DNA from: Tyto alba
Lineage: Eukaryota; Chordata; Aves; Strigiformes; Tytonidae
Reading direction: 5' to 3'
Length of the DNA stretch: 64,000 bases
NCBI RefSeq assembly: GCF_018691265.1
Contig: NW_024881322.1
Span: 16,331,489 to 16,395,488, forward strand
The notes under the pieces are model-generated. The model had not been told where the DNA came from. It did not search any database and saw nothing but the letters and a program-made list of their open reading frames with translations. Of the stretch, positions 12,221 to 25,500 are shown in pieces. The translations under genes and the position numbers were made by a program. Every line of letters begins with the position of its first letter. The first letter of the stretch is position 1.

Positions 12221-15200
12221 CATCAATGTATTGACATTATAAACAAAAAACCACAACCAGTTATTCCATTACTGACATTTCTATGTAAACTTAATTTTCA
12301 TTGCAGCAGAGGGCATAAACTTGAGATCTCAGGTGGCTTTTAGCTTCCTACACTTGACTACTCCCCTTGTTTCTCTAAATAGACATTTGAACTGGTTTTA
12401 TCAAACTAGTGCCAATCTTCATCTGACTATGCCTCTCTATTTTCCAAATAGCTTATTTCTATCCATCCTAACCTACTGCCCAGTCAGCTTAAACTATGTG
12501 GGGGGCAAGTATTCAAAACCTCAAAAGGGCCCATCTTCTATCTATGGGCAGGTGCTTGTCTCAACAACTGGGAACTTGCACCTTAAACCTAACAATCTTC
12601 TCACCCAGGAAAAAAGTTCACAACAGTGGCTCTATAATGACTTGCACAGAAACTGGGGAAAAAATATATACTTAGGCATGACAATACCTGTTCTCTCTTT
12701 TTTTCCCCTCCTATGACACAAAAATAATAACTCTACTACAGTTCCTATACTGTTTCACAGACTGAATCATGTGATATAAAGCAGATGGGTTAGGTCTTGG
12801 CTTTAAATCTTGAACTATCCTGGTACAAAAAGAATGAAACCACAATAATTTTCAGCACTTCCACATAACGTGGGAGCTACAAAGGGCACATGTCACTAAT
12901 TCCATCTGATTTAAACAAGCGCAGACATGCTGTTCTCTTATGATCTCTTTGTTTATATAGGCTTAAGTCAGTGAAAATAGAAAAGTCCAACACTATTATT
13001 ACAAAATCAGACATAAATTGGTATATTTTATTCATATGCATCCATATTAATCATCATTTAACTAACACACAGTTCTTTCATTAGACCTTTAAAATACAAT
13101 AAGCTATTAAAGACTGAAAATTACCATCTTGTCTTAGGAGTCTTTATCAATTTTGCTCTGAGATGCACAAGTCAGATAACTGTAGCACACAACATAAAAG
13201 AAGCTGTCACCTCCCACTAGAGCAGAACGTTCCTTCCAGGTCTGAGGGCAAAGGGAGACAACTGGAAGACCTGAGAGGGCTGAAAGTCAGAGAGGCAAGG
13301 CAGAGGAGGGGAAGGGGAAAAATAGGAGACACAAAGACAAGGAACAGCCTGCCCAAGTTTTGGAAAAAAAGGTGTAAACAATCAGATCAGGCACTTCCTG
13401 CTGCTGAGAATCCAATTTTTAGCTAAAGCTGCTTTGCTGTGGTGTTTATTTCTCAGTCAGAACCACTTCTCAGCGGTGATAGAAACCTACATTTTTGCTT
13501 TTGTCACTCATTAGGTGGGCAATCTGTCTCTCCCCCTTGCTTAGCCATCAACTTAGCCAGCCTATACAAATCGGGACAACAAAGTTCATCTCTGTATCTG
13601 CTCTCATCTTTAAGCCATTCTTCTTCATTTGGCTCTTGAACTCCCACAACCAGGAATGTTCTGTATGGGTGTATCCACTACACAGTACCATGCACCCTCA
13701 GCTCACGCTTTTGGGAAAAAAAAATATGGAAGCAGGGAAGCATAAAAGTTATCAGTTCATCACAGGTAGCTTTGGGTACAGCAGCTTTTTTCCTGCAGGC
13801 TGGAAGGATGTGCAGGGCAGGACAACTAGCACTGCCCTCCTCGGTATCTCTTCTAGCACTGCTCCTGCTCCTGTGATCCTTCTTCTCTCCTGTCCATAAT
13901 ATTACAAGTACACATTATAGTAAGCACAACCCTTCTCAGGCTTCTTGCTTAGACCGTGCTTTGCTCTGCCTCCTCATCCTATTTTTGCCCACTCCTTCCA
14001 GCCACCATCCAAAACCCACATTAACAAGCCAAGGTCAAACAGATTTTATCCTGAGATAATTTCTACATTAGGGTAAACTGGCCAGCTGCTTACCATGGTG
14101 ATTCACTGCTATGGGCTCCTGCGAGGTTCCTCACCCACCCTGATGAATATAAACATCACAAGACAAAAAGAAAAAACTTTTTTTCTGCCCACTGTGTTTG
14201 ACTGGAAGCTTTTAACTTCTCCTTTCACCTGAGGTTACAACTGAAACTGGATTAATGTAATTTCTTCTACATGGGCATATTTGTTAACTTTTCTCAGGGA
14301 GTTCAGCTCACACAGAATTAAGTAATGGTCCATTGCAGGAAGAGTGTGCGATACCTGTCCTTAAATTTGCTAGCTGGGCCATCAGTTTATTTAGCAGATA
14401 TAAGGCATCTAAGCAAGGCCTAGGACCTAAGCAATTACAGAATTTTTTCACTCCCCTTGAGCTACAAAAGCAATTCATCAGTTGAGACACTTTTTATAAC
14501 CAAAACTGTAAGAATGCTGCAGAAAAATTATTTTCTAACTTCAGGTACAGAACCTGCCTAAAGGATGTTTCTCAGGCCAAAGACAGTCCCAGCTTTTTCC
14601 TACTGAAAGCAGGAATTTTTTACATCTATTCTCCTACATTTTAAACAAGTATGACTTCTTATGACTTCTAGGGAAAAAAAAGAAGAGATGAGATACAGAA
14701 AAAGAGAGATGAAAAAGTCTATCATCTGTTTCAATTACTTTAAAGCAGCCAGAGCCTTAACGCCTGTAAATTATCTCAGTGGAGTTACCAGAAATAAAGT
14801 CTGACCTAAGATCTCTTCACTTGATCTTATTCTAAAACAACATGACCAAAAAAATAAAACAAACTAAGTATTACAAAACAAATCAGTCTTCAATCAGTCT
14901 GGTACATGTAAAACTACTGAGATTCTCCCACAGACCTGAAGGTGCCTAAGCAACAGGTCTATGACACTTGTATGCTGTTCACATGGACATGGGGCCACTA
15001 TTTGACATCTCAAATCAAAATAGTTGCCTTATATAACTGTAATTTAAAGCTTTCCCTGACATATTTATTCTTATAAATAATAATAAAATTAAACTTTGGC
15101 AGCATTGTAAAGTTATTTAAAGAAACTATTTATGAGGTACTGATCCTTTACCAGCAAGCTAATAACTTACACTGGAACGAACCAAAGCCCCAGGTGCTTT

Positions 15201-17124
15201 AAGTAACTAGCAGGTAATTAACAGATTGGCTGGAGGCCAGTAAATCATATTATTTCTACAACTATGAATCGAGCCTTGCTTGACAAAAAGTAATGATATA
15301 TATTAACTGGAAGAACATGTATCATTATTATCTGGAAGTGTTTAAGGAGATAGTCAGCAATTCTAAGCTTACAATTCAGATGGAAAATTCTCTATGAAAA
15401 GATAATAGGAACTGATTTTATACAGTGCCTTTTATATTAGAGACAAAATTGCTTTACAAACAACAATTTGGCCAAGGTGCACCACAGTAACTGTGTAGGC
15501 AGATCTAGCAGTCTCTAGACACTTTGCAACAGCTCACACAAAACCACATTAATTATTTCAGCAGAAATGGAAGGACCTGAGCAAGATCAGGGGGTTGTTC
15601 TGCTTGGCATCATGAAAACAGAGACACCTTCTTCCAAGAAGTTTACAATTTAAACAGATGAAAAAAACAAATGAAAAGGTGGGAAGTAACACAGAGGGAG
15701 GGAGGGCTAAGGGTAACACATGGGTCAAAGGCAAGTTATCTTCCAGGGTAACCAAAATGGATGGTGGGGCTTGTAGAGGGACAATAACTTAGGTGGTCAG
15801 CCAGAACACAGAAGGTCTTGCACACACCTCCTGTTCTGACCCAAAGGTTACTGTGCCATTACTGAGGACTCCTCAAACCTGTCAGGTGCACTGCACACGG
15901 AAGTACTCTCTAGCTTATGTATGTCAGAAAGAACGAAGTCAGTAAAGACATCATCTAAAGGCTTTTAGTTAATCCTGCTTCTGTGAACTGAGCCAGACTA
16001 AGGAATGGTCCTCCAAGTAGCTCCCTGAGCTCTGAGGGGTCAGGGGGACCGACACCTCCAACGAAGGCGCTGTGATATGGAATTGGGAGCAGCAGCTTTT
16101 TCAGCCAGCACATCTGAAAGCAGAGGATACTTGTGCCCTTGGATGCCCGGCTCGTCCGGAGAGCCCCAAGGAACCGCTTACGCTTTTGTTATTAGAAGAG
16201 ACAACACTAAGAGCACAAGGGCCCAAGTGCACTGCAGTGCTAGCTCAGTGGGCGGATCTGCACTCCTTGGCATTACCACAGATTAGCATCTTCCCAACCT
16301 GAATATTCTGTGTTAAGATCCACTCCTTGGAAGTAGCTGTGTCTGTCAAATTCCTTTCCGATATAACTCCAGTGTTGTTAAGCGAACTACGGCATGGAGA
16401 CGTAACTGAAAAATCAACTGTTTCATTGTGATGGTTAGTGGAAGACCACAGAAGGGGGAACTCAATGCCACTGCCAGTACTTGCCACAAAAGCTATTGGG
16501 AGCAGCAGATGTCCACTCCAGTAGTGTTTGAAATTACAAAAAGAGTAAATATCCTTCAGCTCCCCCTATGCTGAGGGAAGAGTTATTTCAAGACCATATT
16601 GTCAGCCCATAATATCTCTGAAAGAGTTTCTCATAGGCAATGTGAATGAAGATACCAAAGCCATTCTGAGTAATGTCCTTCATTTTAAATTGCCTCTCTT
16701 CTGCTGGGAACCAGCGAACTATCTCCCTTTAGTGACCAAAGCTGAGAGGCCAATTTCAGAGCTAATTATTACTGAATATGTGTATACAAAAATTATTCTT
16801 AACACACAACAAAAATAATGGAAACAATTTATATTTACTCTTTGGTAAATATCAATAACTTCCTGTCACTGTGAGACAGGATATGAACAGCATATCAAAC
16901 ACAAAAAAGGAAGGTCTGGGCTCTGAGCTAACTAATCCTGAAGCTCTTTGCAGAAGAGAAGCAAGTATTTTATCACACCTTCAATAGCGCTGCAAATTCA
17001 GGTGGGGGAAAAGACTCTACAGAATAGATGCAGTTCTTGCAGAGTGAGTAAATGAGGGCATAAAGACGGAATACATTTATACACAGTACCAATACGTGGG
17101 GAAGAAAAGCATAACTTCATTATT
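12221..17124. other. Intronic DNA without recognisable genes
   Basis: No repeat family or exon recognised. Two overlapping plus-strand frames of 69 and 76 codons at 16072-16302 lie in a slightly GC-richer patch, but neither matches anything I recognise. Minus-strand frames are short. Confidence 0.7.
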
Positions 17125-18600
17125 CCTATATGTTGTTGCGAGGCCACTCTCCGTAATCTTTGAGAAGTCACAGAGACTGGGGGACGTCCCAGGAGAATGG
17201 AAGAAGGCTAATGTCACCCCCCCCTACAAAAAAGGCTTAAAGGAGGATCCAGGAAATTATTGGCCCATCAGGCTTACTTCAATCCCTGGGAAAGCTATGG
17301 GACAAATCCTCCTGGGAGCTATCACAAGTCAAATGAAGCGCATGACTGAGAAAATCCATCACGGATTCACCACGGGCAAATCGTTGCTTGACAAACATGA
17401 TCGCCTTTTATGACAAAGTAACCTGCTTAGTTGATGGGGGATGAGTGGTGGACGTTGTCTGCCTGGGTTTCTCCAAGGCTTTCGATACGGTTCCCCACAG
17501 CTTCCTCCCCGTGAAACTGGTGTGCTACGGCCCAAACGAGTGGTGGGCGGGTGGGGAACTGGCTGACCAGCCACACCCAGAGGGCGGTGGGAAATATCTC
17601 CTTCTCAACGTGGCAACTTGTCACAAGTGGGGTCTCCCGGGGATCGATACTGGGCCCAACGCTGTTCAATATCTTCGTAAGTGATCTGGACGATGGGATC
17701 AAGAGCGTCCTGATGAAGTTTGCTGATGATACCAACCTGAGTGGGGAAGTGGACACCTGGGAAGGGAGAGCCAGCCTGCAAGGAGACCCGGACAGACTGG
17801 AAGAGTAGGCTAGCAAGAACCTCACAAGGTTCAACAGGAACAAATGTAAGGTCTTGCACCCGGGAAAACATAATCCAGGAGTGCAGCACAGGCTGGGATC
17901 TACCTGGCTGGGAATCAGCTCTGTGGAAAGGGACCTGGGTGTCCAGGCGGACAACAAGCTCAATACGAGTGAACAGTGTGGTGAGTGGCAAGGAAAGCCA
18001 AAGCAGTGCTGGGCTGCATTGACAAGGGCATTGCCAGCAGAGCTAAAGTCATGATCTCACTCTACGCAGCCCTTGTCAGGCCACACCTGGAATACTGTGT
18101 GCAGTTTTGGTCCCTGCTATACAAAAAAAGCTGTGGCCAGGCTGGAGGGGACCCAGAGAAGGGCCACAAAGATGATCAAGGGACTGGGCAGCCTGCCATG
18201 TGAGGAAAGGCTGAGAGAACTAGGTTTGTTCAGCTTTGAGAAGAGAAGGCTTAGGGGAGACCTTATCGTCATGTTCCAGTGTTTAAAGGGTGGCTACAAA
18301 TAAGTTGGAGAGTCCCTTTTTACAAGGAGTCATTTGGAAAAGACGAGGGCTGATGGGTGCAAGTTATTCCTGAGGAGATTCCATTTGGATACAAGAAGAA
18401 AGCTTTTCACAATGAGAACAATCAGCCACTGGAATAGTCTCCCCAGGGAAGGGGTGGATTCCTCAGCCTTTGGACACTCTTAAGATTCAGCTGGACAGGG
18501 TGCTGGGCCATCTTGTCGAGACAGGGCTTTTGCCAAGAAAGGTTGGACCGGATGATCCTTGAGGTCCCTTCCAACCTGGTATTCTATGATCCTCTGATTC
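17125..18600 (+). mobile_element. CR1 LINE, reverse-transcriptase part of ORF2 plus 3' end (about 1.5 kb)
   Basis: 5'-truncated CR1. The reading jumps between frames but shows the expected RT blocks in order: GDVPGEWKKANVTPPYKKG (about 17183-17239), then LGFSKAFDTVPHS (about 17464-17502). Next come GSILGPTLFNIFVSDLDDG and FADDTNLSG with the catalytic Asp pair (17641-17745), then [15 protein letters not shown] (18067-18111) and [11 protein letters not shown]. It ends with the CR1 terminus 'ggtcccttccaacctggtattctatgatcctctgattc'. Several frameshifts and stops show that it is inactive. It is antisense to TPK1. Confidence 0.95.
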
Positions 18601-18897
18601 TTTTATTATTCCTATCCTATTATTCCTTGCAATTATCATTTAAAATATTTTTTCTTTTTTCAAACCGATCTTGAAATTAATCCATGTTTTTGCCTAAATT
18701 AAAATTTATGACCTCTCCTCTTGAACTACCTTAGTATATCCCCTCTGTTTTTTTTCTAAGTTTATACTTCTTCTAGGCATGCAGCCTGTTTCCCCCTTTC
18801 ATTTATTGATTCAGTAACCTGGTAACCATAATTAACCTGCCAGCATAATCTACACATAAGAGAACCCTGCTTAATTAATGATTTGGAGCACTGGTAG

Positions 18898-18899
<2 letters not shown>

Positions 18900-18951
<52 letters not shown>
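18900..18951. repeat. (TA)n microsatellite, about 26 units
   Basis: An uninterrupted TA alternation of 52 bp. Such runs are usually length-polymorphic. Confidence 0.97.
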
Positions 18952-18953
<2 letters not shown>

Positions 18954-19671
18954 TAGATATACAGAGAATTGCTTGGTTTCCTTGATACATCTGGCTAACA
19001 CATTTTTGTCTCCGCATTAATAATAAATACCAGTTACCAGCAACAAAATGCATAATCTGTATTTATGTGCTTTCTCTTTTTCTCCTTTGTCCTGCAGAAA
19101 CTGTAAAAATATATTTAACAAATCCATGGCTTTGTATGGCTGCAGATTGCTAGCTAGGGGATCTATTTGCATCTCAGACTATTCCCTCCCACCCATGTGT
19201 TTCCACCTGTATTATCGGGACTGTATGCAACTGCTATCAAATACCAAGTACAGTGCACTGCAGACTCCTCTCTTCTGGCCATCTGCAGCTCTGTTTAGCA
19301 AATCACCTGGCAGTCCATAAGAGTTTTCTGATTTGGAGTCGGACACTGGTCTTGCTAAGAGGCTTTTTAAGTATTTAAAATCGGCCTGTCCTTAATTTGT
19401 CTAAAACTGAGAAGGCTTAGCTCCCATCACCGGTATTTTACATTTACAGCAGTGCATAGGGCTTGAAATGAGCACGACAGAATGTCACCTGCTCTCGGGA
19501 TATTCGGTGGTTCCAAATGAAATTAAAGCGCTATACATGTGCTTTCTAAGCTGCTGGAGTAGGTGCACGTTCATGCTACTATAATCCTTAGCAGCAAGAG
19601 CAGTCAGCCTTCTGTAGTAATACTTAGCACTTTCTAGGATTGAGCCCGTTCTTATGGATTTCACCCCAAAT

Positions 19672-19674
<3 letters not shown>

Positions 19675-19703
<29 letters not shown>
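19675..19703. repeat. Poly-T tract (29 T)
   Basis: Uninterrupted homopolymer after 'caccccaaatccc'. No adjacent retroposed gene is recognisable. Confidence 0.95.
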
Positions 19704-20707
19704 CCCCTCTGTTTTATACTGCTATTGGTGATTCACAATTTTCCATGCCCAGGAAAAAAAAATCAGTTTTACAAATGCTGCAAAGAAAACAATGGTTGCT
19801 ATTTTTAAATTTTCTGTGGCCCCAAGAAAGGCTCATCAGCTACAGATGTCTGCTACCTGACTTCTACACCATCTATATCACACAAAGAATCACAGAAACC
19901 CAGTAGTCCTTGTGTAAATGGATCACCAACACCAGAGCTGGCAGCCTGCTTCTGTATGGACTGGATTATGGATCTCAGATGAAAAACTACTGTATCTCTA
20001 GTAAGGTATGTTCCCTACAAAACTGCTGTGCTTCTTTAATTACTCTGCTTTGAGTTGTAACCATCACAGAGATCTCAGCTAAGCAGAGGCAGGATTCATT
20101 AAGCAATTAAATATGAGACTGCTGATGAATTAGGAAACACTATTCTTTTCTCAGTGCATTGATTCAATATTGAGCAAAAGACACAGAGATAACACATCTC
20201 TCTAAGAAGTTCACAGAGAAATGAAACAAAGGGAAAATGAAACTATTTCTCCCACAGACAAAAACCTCCCCTGAATTTTAGCTAAAAGCTAAGTTATGCA
20301 GTCATCAAAACAAAATCTTATTTTAAAAACAATTTTCTGAAAAATTTACAATCTTAATGCTCACTTTGGGGAAAAAAAAAAAAAAAAAGAATTATAGAAT
20401 AGATCAACCCTTTAAAAACCAAATTCTTAAGTACCAAAAAACACAACTGCAAGAAAAAAACCTGAGTATCAGTAAATATAGCAGGAGCAATGTGCTGTCA
20501 GTGATAGAGGCAGGAGAGCAACTGTGTTTTCACTAGACTGAGTTTCTGGACTGTCTTCAGGTACAGTTCCACGCAGAGTTCATTACAATGATTCATATTC
20601 AAGGCTGCTGGGTTTGGAGTAATCTCTTGTCAGGTGTTAGATTTAATATTCCTACAACCCTCATTTAGGATATGATTTTCTCTTCTCTTTGCTGTCATTC
20701 TTCTTCC

Positions 20708-20792
20708 ACTCCGTTTCTCACCGCGCTGCCGTGCGCCCGCTGCTGGAACAGCCTCGGCAAGCAGGAGCAGCCCCGTGCGGTGTCACAGCGCA
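20708..20792. promoter_or_regulatory. Small CpG-rich islet
   Basis: A short GC-rich stretch with about ten CpG dinucleotides in an AT-rich intron ('caccgcgctgccgtgcgcc' and following). No TATA box or coding start accompanies it, so a regulatory role is only a guess. Confidence 0.3.
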
Positions 20793-21077
20793 AACCAGGA
20801 GGAAGGAGCCCAAACGTAAAACAGAAGTACTTTCTGCCAGCATTTCGACCAAAATCTAAGTGACCTTTTCACAACAAGGCTACACGGCTTGATGCCACTG
20901 GGGGGGAGAATCAGGAAGAAGTTTATTCTTTTCATTTTCTCCTTTTTTTTTTGCTCTCTGTTTGAAAAATGACAGGTAAAGCGATAATGTAACATTTAAT
21001 CAGCTTTTCTGTTTGCCCTGAGTGTACATCTATTATTACTAGGTAACAGTAAAGAGACACAGATTAGGGCATATAGG

Positions 21078-21121
21078 AAAAAAACAAAAAAAAAAAAAAC
21101 AAACCAAACCAACAAAACAAC

Positions 21122-21153
<32 letters not shown>

Positions 21154-21171
21154 ACCCAAACAAAAAACAAG
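21078..21171. repeat. A-rich / (CAAA)n tract
   Basis: Mixed A runs and CAAAC/CCAAA units, including about 28 consecutive A at 21123-21149. Confidence 0.9.
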
Positions 21172-21390
21172 GGGAAAATGCATTAATGTCAGTAATGTTA
21201 ATCCTGACTTTCTTCCCGATAAACTATTTGTTTTGATTGCCTTTAAAGAATAATTTGTCGACTCAAAGATCTTCACAGATCAAACCAGCTGCTGAAACAC
21301 CGGCAGGAGATCCTACTTGTGCCTCGCATCCTGGCTTGGCTGGAGTGAGAAGGAACCCCAGCTCCCCACAATCACAAATTTGCATCTCAC

Positions 21391-21640
21391 TGACGTCTGG
21401 CCCCCGACGCCAGGAGCCCCCCTGCCCAGCAAGCCCTTCCCGCGGCGCCGCGCTCCGGCCCCGGCTCCCGGCTGGATCCCGGCTCCCAAACCGAGGTGCG
21501 AGCACCCTGCAGCTCGCTTGGGCCTACGGCTCTTCCCCAGAGGGACGTGCACTGGGGGTCATCGACGTCTCTCATCCCAATGCTGCCTGAGCAACCCCCT
21601 GACGAAGGATCCTCCGATCCTCAGACACCGGGATGCCGGC
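21391..21640. promoter_or_regulatory. CpG-rich islet (candidate promoter or enhancer)
   Basis: About 250 bp with dense CpG, for example 'cttcccgcggcgccgcgctc', inside AT-rich intron. CpGs survive only where methylation is low or the sequence is recent, so this may be an alternative promoter or enhancer. It is shorter than a typical housekeeping CpG island. Overlapping open frames on both strands are a by-product of the high GC content. Confidence 0.4.
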
Positions 21641-22472
21641 TGTCTTTCACCACGCACCCCATCGGGTTGCCTCCCAAATACCACCTTCTCTTAAGCACAA
21701 CGTGACTCACTAACAAAACTTTATTATAACCTGTCTACCCGTGCCCTATACCTAAAACAAACACCTACATCAAAACGTAATCGAAGGTAAAGTAACTGAA
21801 AGAGTGCGCTGCTAGCTTTTTTCTGCAGCAATTACCTGATTATCAAGTGAAATGGAGAGGCTTCAGCATCAATTTTATTTCTGAAGGTTTTAAATTAAAT
21901 TGTTTAATAATTCAGTGTAACGTGAACTGACTTCAAGCTTTGAATGCAACTTTTTATTTCTTCGTTTCATATTTTCCATTGCTGCAACATTGATTTCTGA
22001 CACAAGGAAGATAAACAGCTACCAACATGATGGAATACTCCAACTGCCTGCAATTTTAATTGCCAGTCAGTGTTGTTATCAGGCAAAATTTAGTAGCACG
22101 CTGGCGCCATTCCTACATGGAAAAAACTGACAAAAAAAAAAGAAATCAGCTTTATTAGCATTAAAACATACACATTTTCACAAAGGATAAGATTCTAAGG
22201 AGAAACAAAAAGCTTTTTTTTTTTTGATCTGTCGTTGCTGATTCAGTGCCAGCAGCAGCTGCCTGTGTGTAATCGCTGCTCCTTACCCCTCGGTGAGCAG
22301 GACGTGGGGCCAGCGGGGAGGCGATGCGTGGGAAAGGGTGGTCTACTGGGCCAAGAGAGCAAAGAAGGAGAATAATGTCCTGTTGGTACTGGCCACCCCC
22401 AAGACTATGTTCCTCATCACAGCCAGAGTCAGTGATACCGTCTCTTCTGCTTCCACTGAACAATGTGCATTA

Positions 22473-22530
22473 ATCATAGAATCATAGAATGGTTTGGGTT
22501 GGAAGGGACCTTCAAGATCATCTAGTTCTA
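22473..22530 (-). mobile_element. CR1 LINE, short 3' terminal stub
   Basis: 'atcatagaatcatagaatgg' followed by 'tttgggttggaagggacctt' is the reverse complement of the avian CR1 3' terminus with its short terminal direct repeat. Only about 60 bp can be recognised. It is in sense orientation relative to TPK1. Confidence 0.9.
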
Positions 22531-25500
22531 ATTAAACCATCTAATTAATAATTCAAGCCAACCTGCAAGTGTAAAGCAATGAGCATGATAAGTTCATATT
22601 CATGTCTATGATTAAATATTTTCAGCTAACACATATTTCAAATTTTGTTTGCCTAAATTGGATTTGCAGTAGCCTGTAACTCATCAAAGAATTAATCACA
22701 CACTTATTTCAAACAGCACAAAATATATTAATTCTCATGCTACTAAAACAGACACTGTTCCTTAGCAGCCCAGAATAGATTTCCACAAACCCATTTTATA
22801 TCATAGTCTAACAAAAACTTTCGTGCGTCAAGGAAATTTCAGAACTCATAAAAGTCAGAAATTCTAATTTTGTTAAAAGACAACTAGAATATTACAATGC
22901 ATAAATTTCTGAACCAATCAAACTTGCACCAACACCTTCTTGAAGAATCATTTAAACTATTCAAAAGAATAATCTTGGTATAAAAGCTGTTTGGAAATAA
23001 GTATCAAAAAGAAGGACAAATGAAAAAACAGAGAAGGAAAAATTGAGATAGTAAATAGAATTTCTTAATGCATGTGGAACTGCTTTTCATAATGTATTTT
23101 CTAATGTCTTGATAATATACAGCTACCCTATGTTCATGCTACATAATCTTGTGTATAGATAATTTCCCCTACTCTTAACAGATAAACTGTTCAATAGATT
23201 TTCAAGCAAACTATAATAGTAAACTATTAAAAACAGCATCAAGAGAAATGGTCACAAAAAAAAAAAAGGAAGTATTCCATCTGAAAAAAAAAAAAAAAAA
23301 AGGTTTTATGGGGTATTCTTTAAAGGCACCATAAGCTAATTTAATTTTAAAAATGGACACATCTTCTGAAACTAGCCCAAATTAAGTTAATACTTTAAAC
23401 CACTGAAATTAAGACAGTATCTTGGACTTACTTGTCTAAAACATTGGGAGCAGACAGTATCATTACTTCATTTATGACAGTTTCACCCCTTTGCATCTGA
23501 CCAACCCCCACATCTTTTCCATTCTCTGAACTCTCAAATTTGCGCAGTGGTAAGTTATAGTGGAAGTTTCCTCAAGAATCTGGAAATACAAAGTTAGCTA
23601 TGAAGTAGACTTGATCTTACCTGCTTTATTTCACATTTGGAATAGCTACAAGTACATACACACTGGCATTTGCACCAATTTAAACCAGAATGCTTTCATG
23701 GAAGCAGTGGATTTACATCGCTATTACTCTGGTCTGACACCTTAATACAGTTCCAAAGACAAACCTGAATGCGATTTTGATATTACAATGTATTGCTCTT
23801 TTTAGGAGAAGAAGAGTTTTAGTAGCTACCTGCATCAAGACTAATCTCAAACCCAAAAATCTTCCTACACAAAATAAATCTAAAAGTGAAATAATATTCT
23901 TGTTAGGCACTGTTTTTGCTAAATTTTCCAATGGTCAGGAAAGAAGGTCAGCTAGTATAAGCTAACTGACAGACAGAAAATATCAGATCCACTGTATAAT
24001 TTTGTCAAACGTTTCTTTTGTTATTTATATTGGAAAAAAAAAAAAAAAAAAAGAGTAGAAAAACCCATAAAGAATGACAAAATATGATATTTGCATTCTT
24101 AATATAGAAGGTGTGAGTTAACATCTTCAATAGAAATATTCACCAACAAGAATCATTTGGGGAAAGTTTTTATTTATCTTGATGAAATGATATATTAAAT
24201 CATCACAAGACACAAGAAAGCTTATTTGGGCAGGCAGAATCAGCTACAAACCAGACTAAAAACTAATTCTGAATGCAAAATGGGATTTCTCATCTGAATT
24301 CTCTTACATAATGCAAATGTAAAAACAATACTGTTCTCCCTGAAAAAAAAAAATCAACATCTCTGTGCAGCCTTGTTATGAATGAAGATGGCATAGCAGT
24401 AGTTTCCCAGTTCATAAAAGTGACAAAGAAACAAGTGCACTGATTTTAAAACCTCTCTTTAATGGAGCTATAGGAGAACCATAAGATTAAATTTCCAAGT
24501 CAAAATATTTGTAGGAGGCAATCTAGAGTTTACTGAACAAAAGTGAGTGTATATTCTCGAGGGGAATAAACTTCTGTGCGACAACTCACAGCAAGGCTGA
24601 AGACAGAATCAGAGCCTGCACTTAAAATATATGACCTGTGTATCATCCACGACATGCCCACGGCAAAACCGCCAGGCTCTATCAGCGTTCAAGGTGTCCT
24701 CTATTCCTCCCTCTGAGAAAAGAAAAAATTTTGCCAAGAATTTTCACTGAAAGTTTTATATTCTGGTTCTCCTGAGGATATGCACTTATGACACTGCCTT
24801 CCAGGTGACAGTGCAGCTGAGGAATATGATGCCATTAGTTCACTGAAGTCCTGAGATGATCCATATCTAAGTCATCCCTCAAAAAGGAAAAGTAGATGCA
24901 AACCCAAAAGCTGTGTGTGCATGCTATGTCGGCAGTTTTACGCAAAGCTAATGAGGGGAGAAAGGCTTACAGTGAAAGGAAAAGTAGAGTCTCACTGGGG
25001 ACTCCAGCCCCCAAATTTGGGACTGCTCCGTGTTTTAGGAACACCTGCAAGCTTCTAGACTATCCAAAAACTATTCTTAGTAGCAGATTTGGTCATATCT
25101 AATTTCCAAAGATGATCAGTATGTTGCAGATTATTTTTATCAAAACGCTACTGAATTCCTGTATCAGGCCTTATATTTCAGCATGTTATAAAGACACATA
25201 GCCCTAAAAGTGCAAAATGAATGAACTTTTTCCTCTCATTTTGGTCCATATTTTTCATTTTGAAGGAGAGAGACTGGACTTAAATGTACATTAAAATCTG
25301 AAGTTCAGAAGTAAATTCATGGAAACTGGGTAGGAATTCTTTGTTTTGTTTAAAATACTTCCTATCTAACTGTATTATATCCCCTTTGAAATTAATGCTA
25401 ATATGGAAGCATTTTGCCATCCCTTGATCATAAGTAAAACCATTTAATCTTTATTGGACAGAAATACCAGCTGCTTCTTTGGGGCCATTTTCTCCTTGTA

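Larger units (their letters stand above)
18601..22472. other. Intronic DNA with simple repeats and two CpG-rich islets
   Basis: Holds a (TA)n run, a T29 run, A-rich tracts and the two CpG-rich islets listed separately. No supported coding exon. Confidence 0.75.

Noticed and set aside
17427..17963. 178-codon minus-strand frame
   Set aside because: It is the shadow of the CR1 reverse-transcriptase sequence on the opposite strand.
18762..19053. Frames with Ile-Tyr repeats on the minus strand
   Set aside because: They are the translation of the (TA)n microsatellite.
25100..25130. Minus-strand reading with His-Leu-Trp-Lys, like the end of the preceding TPK1 exon
   Set aside because: The residues before it do not match TPK1 and there is no GT donor at the required position.
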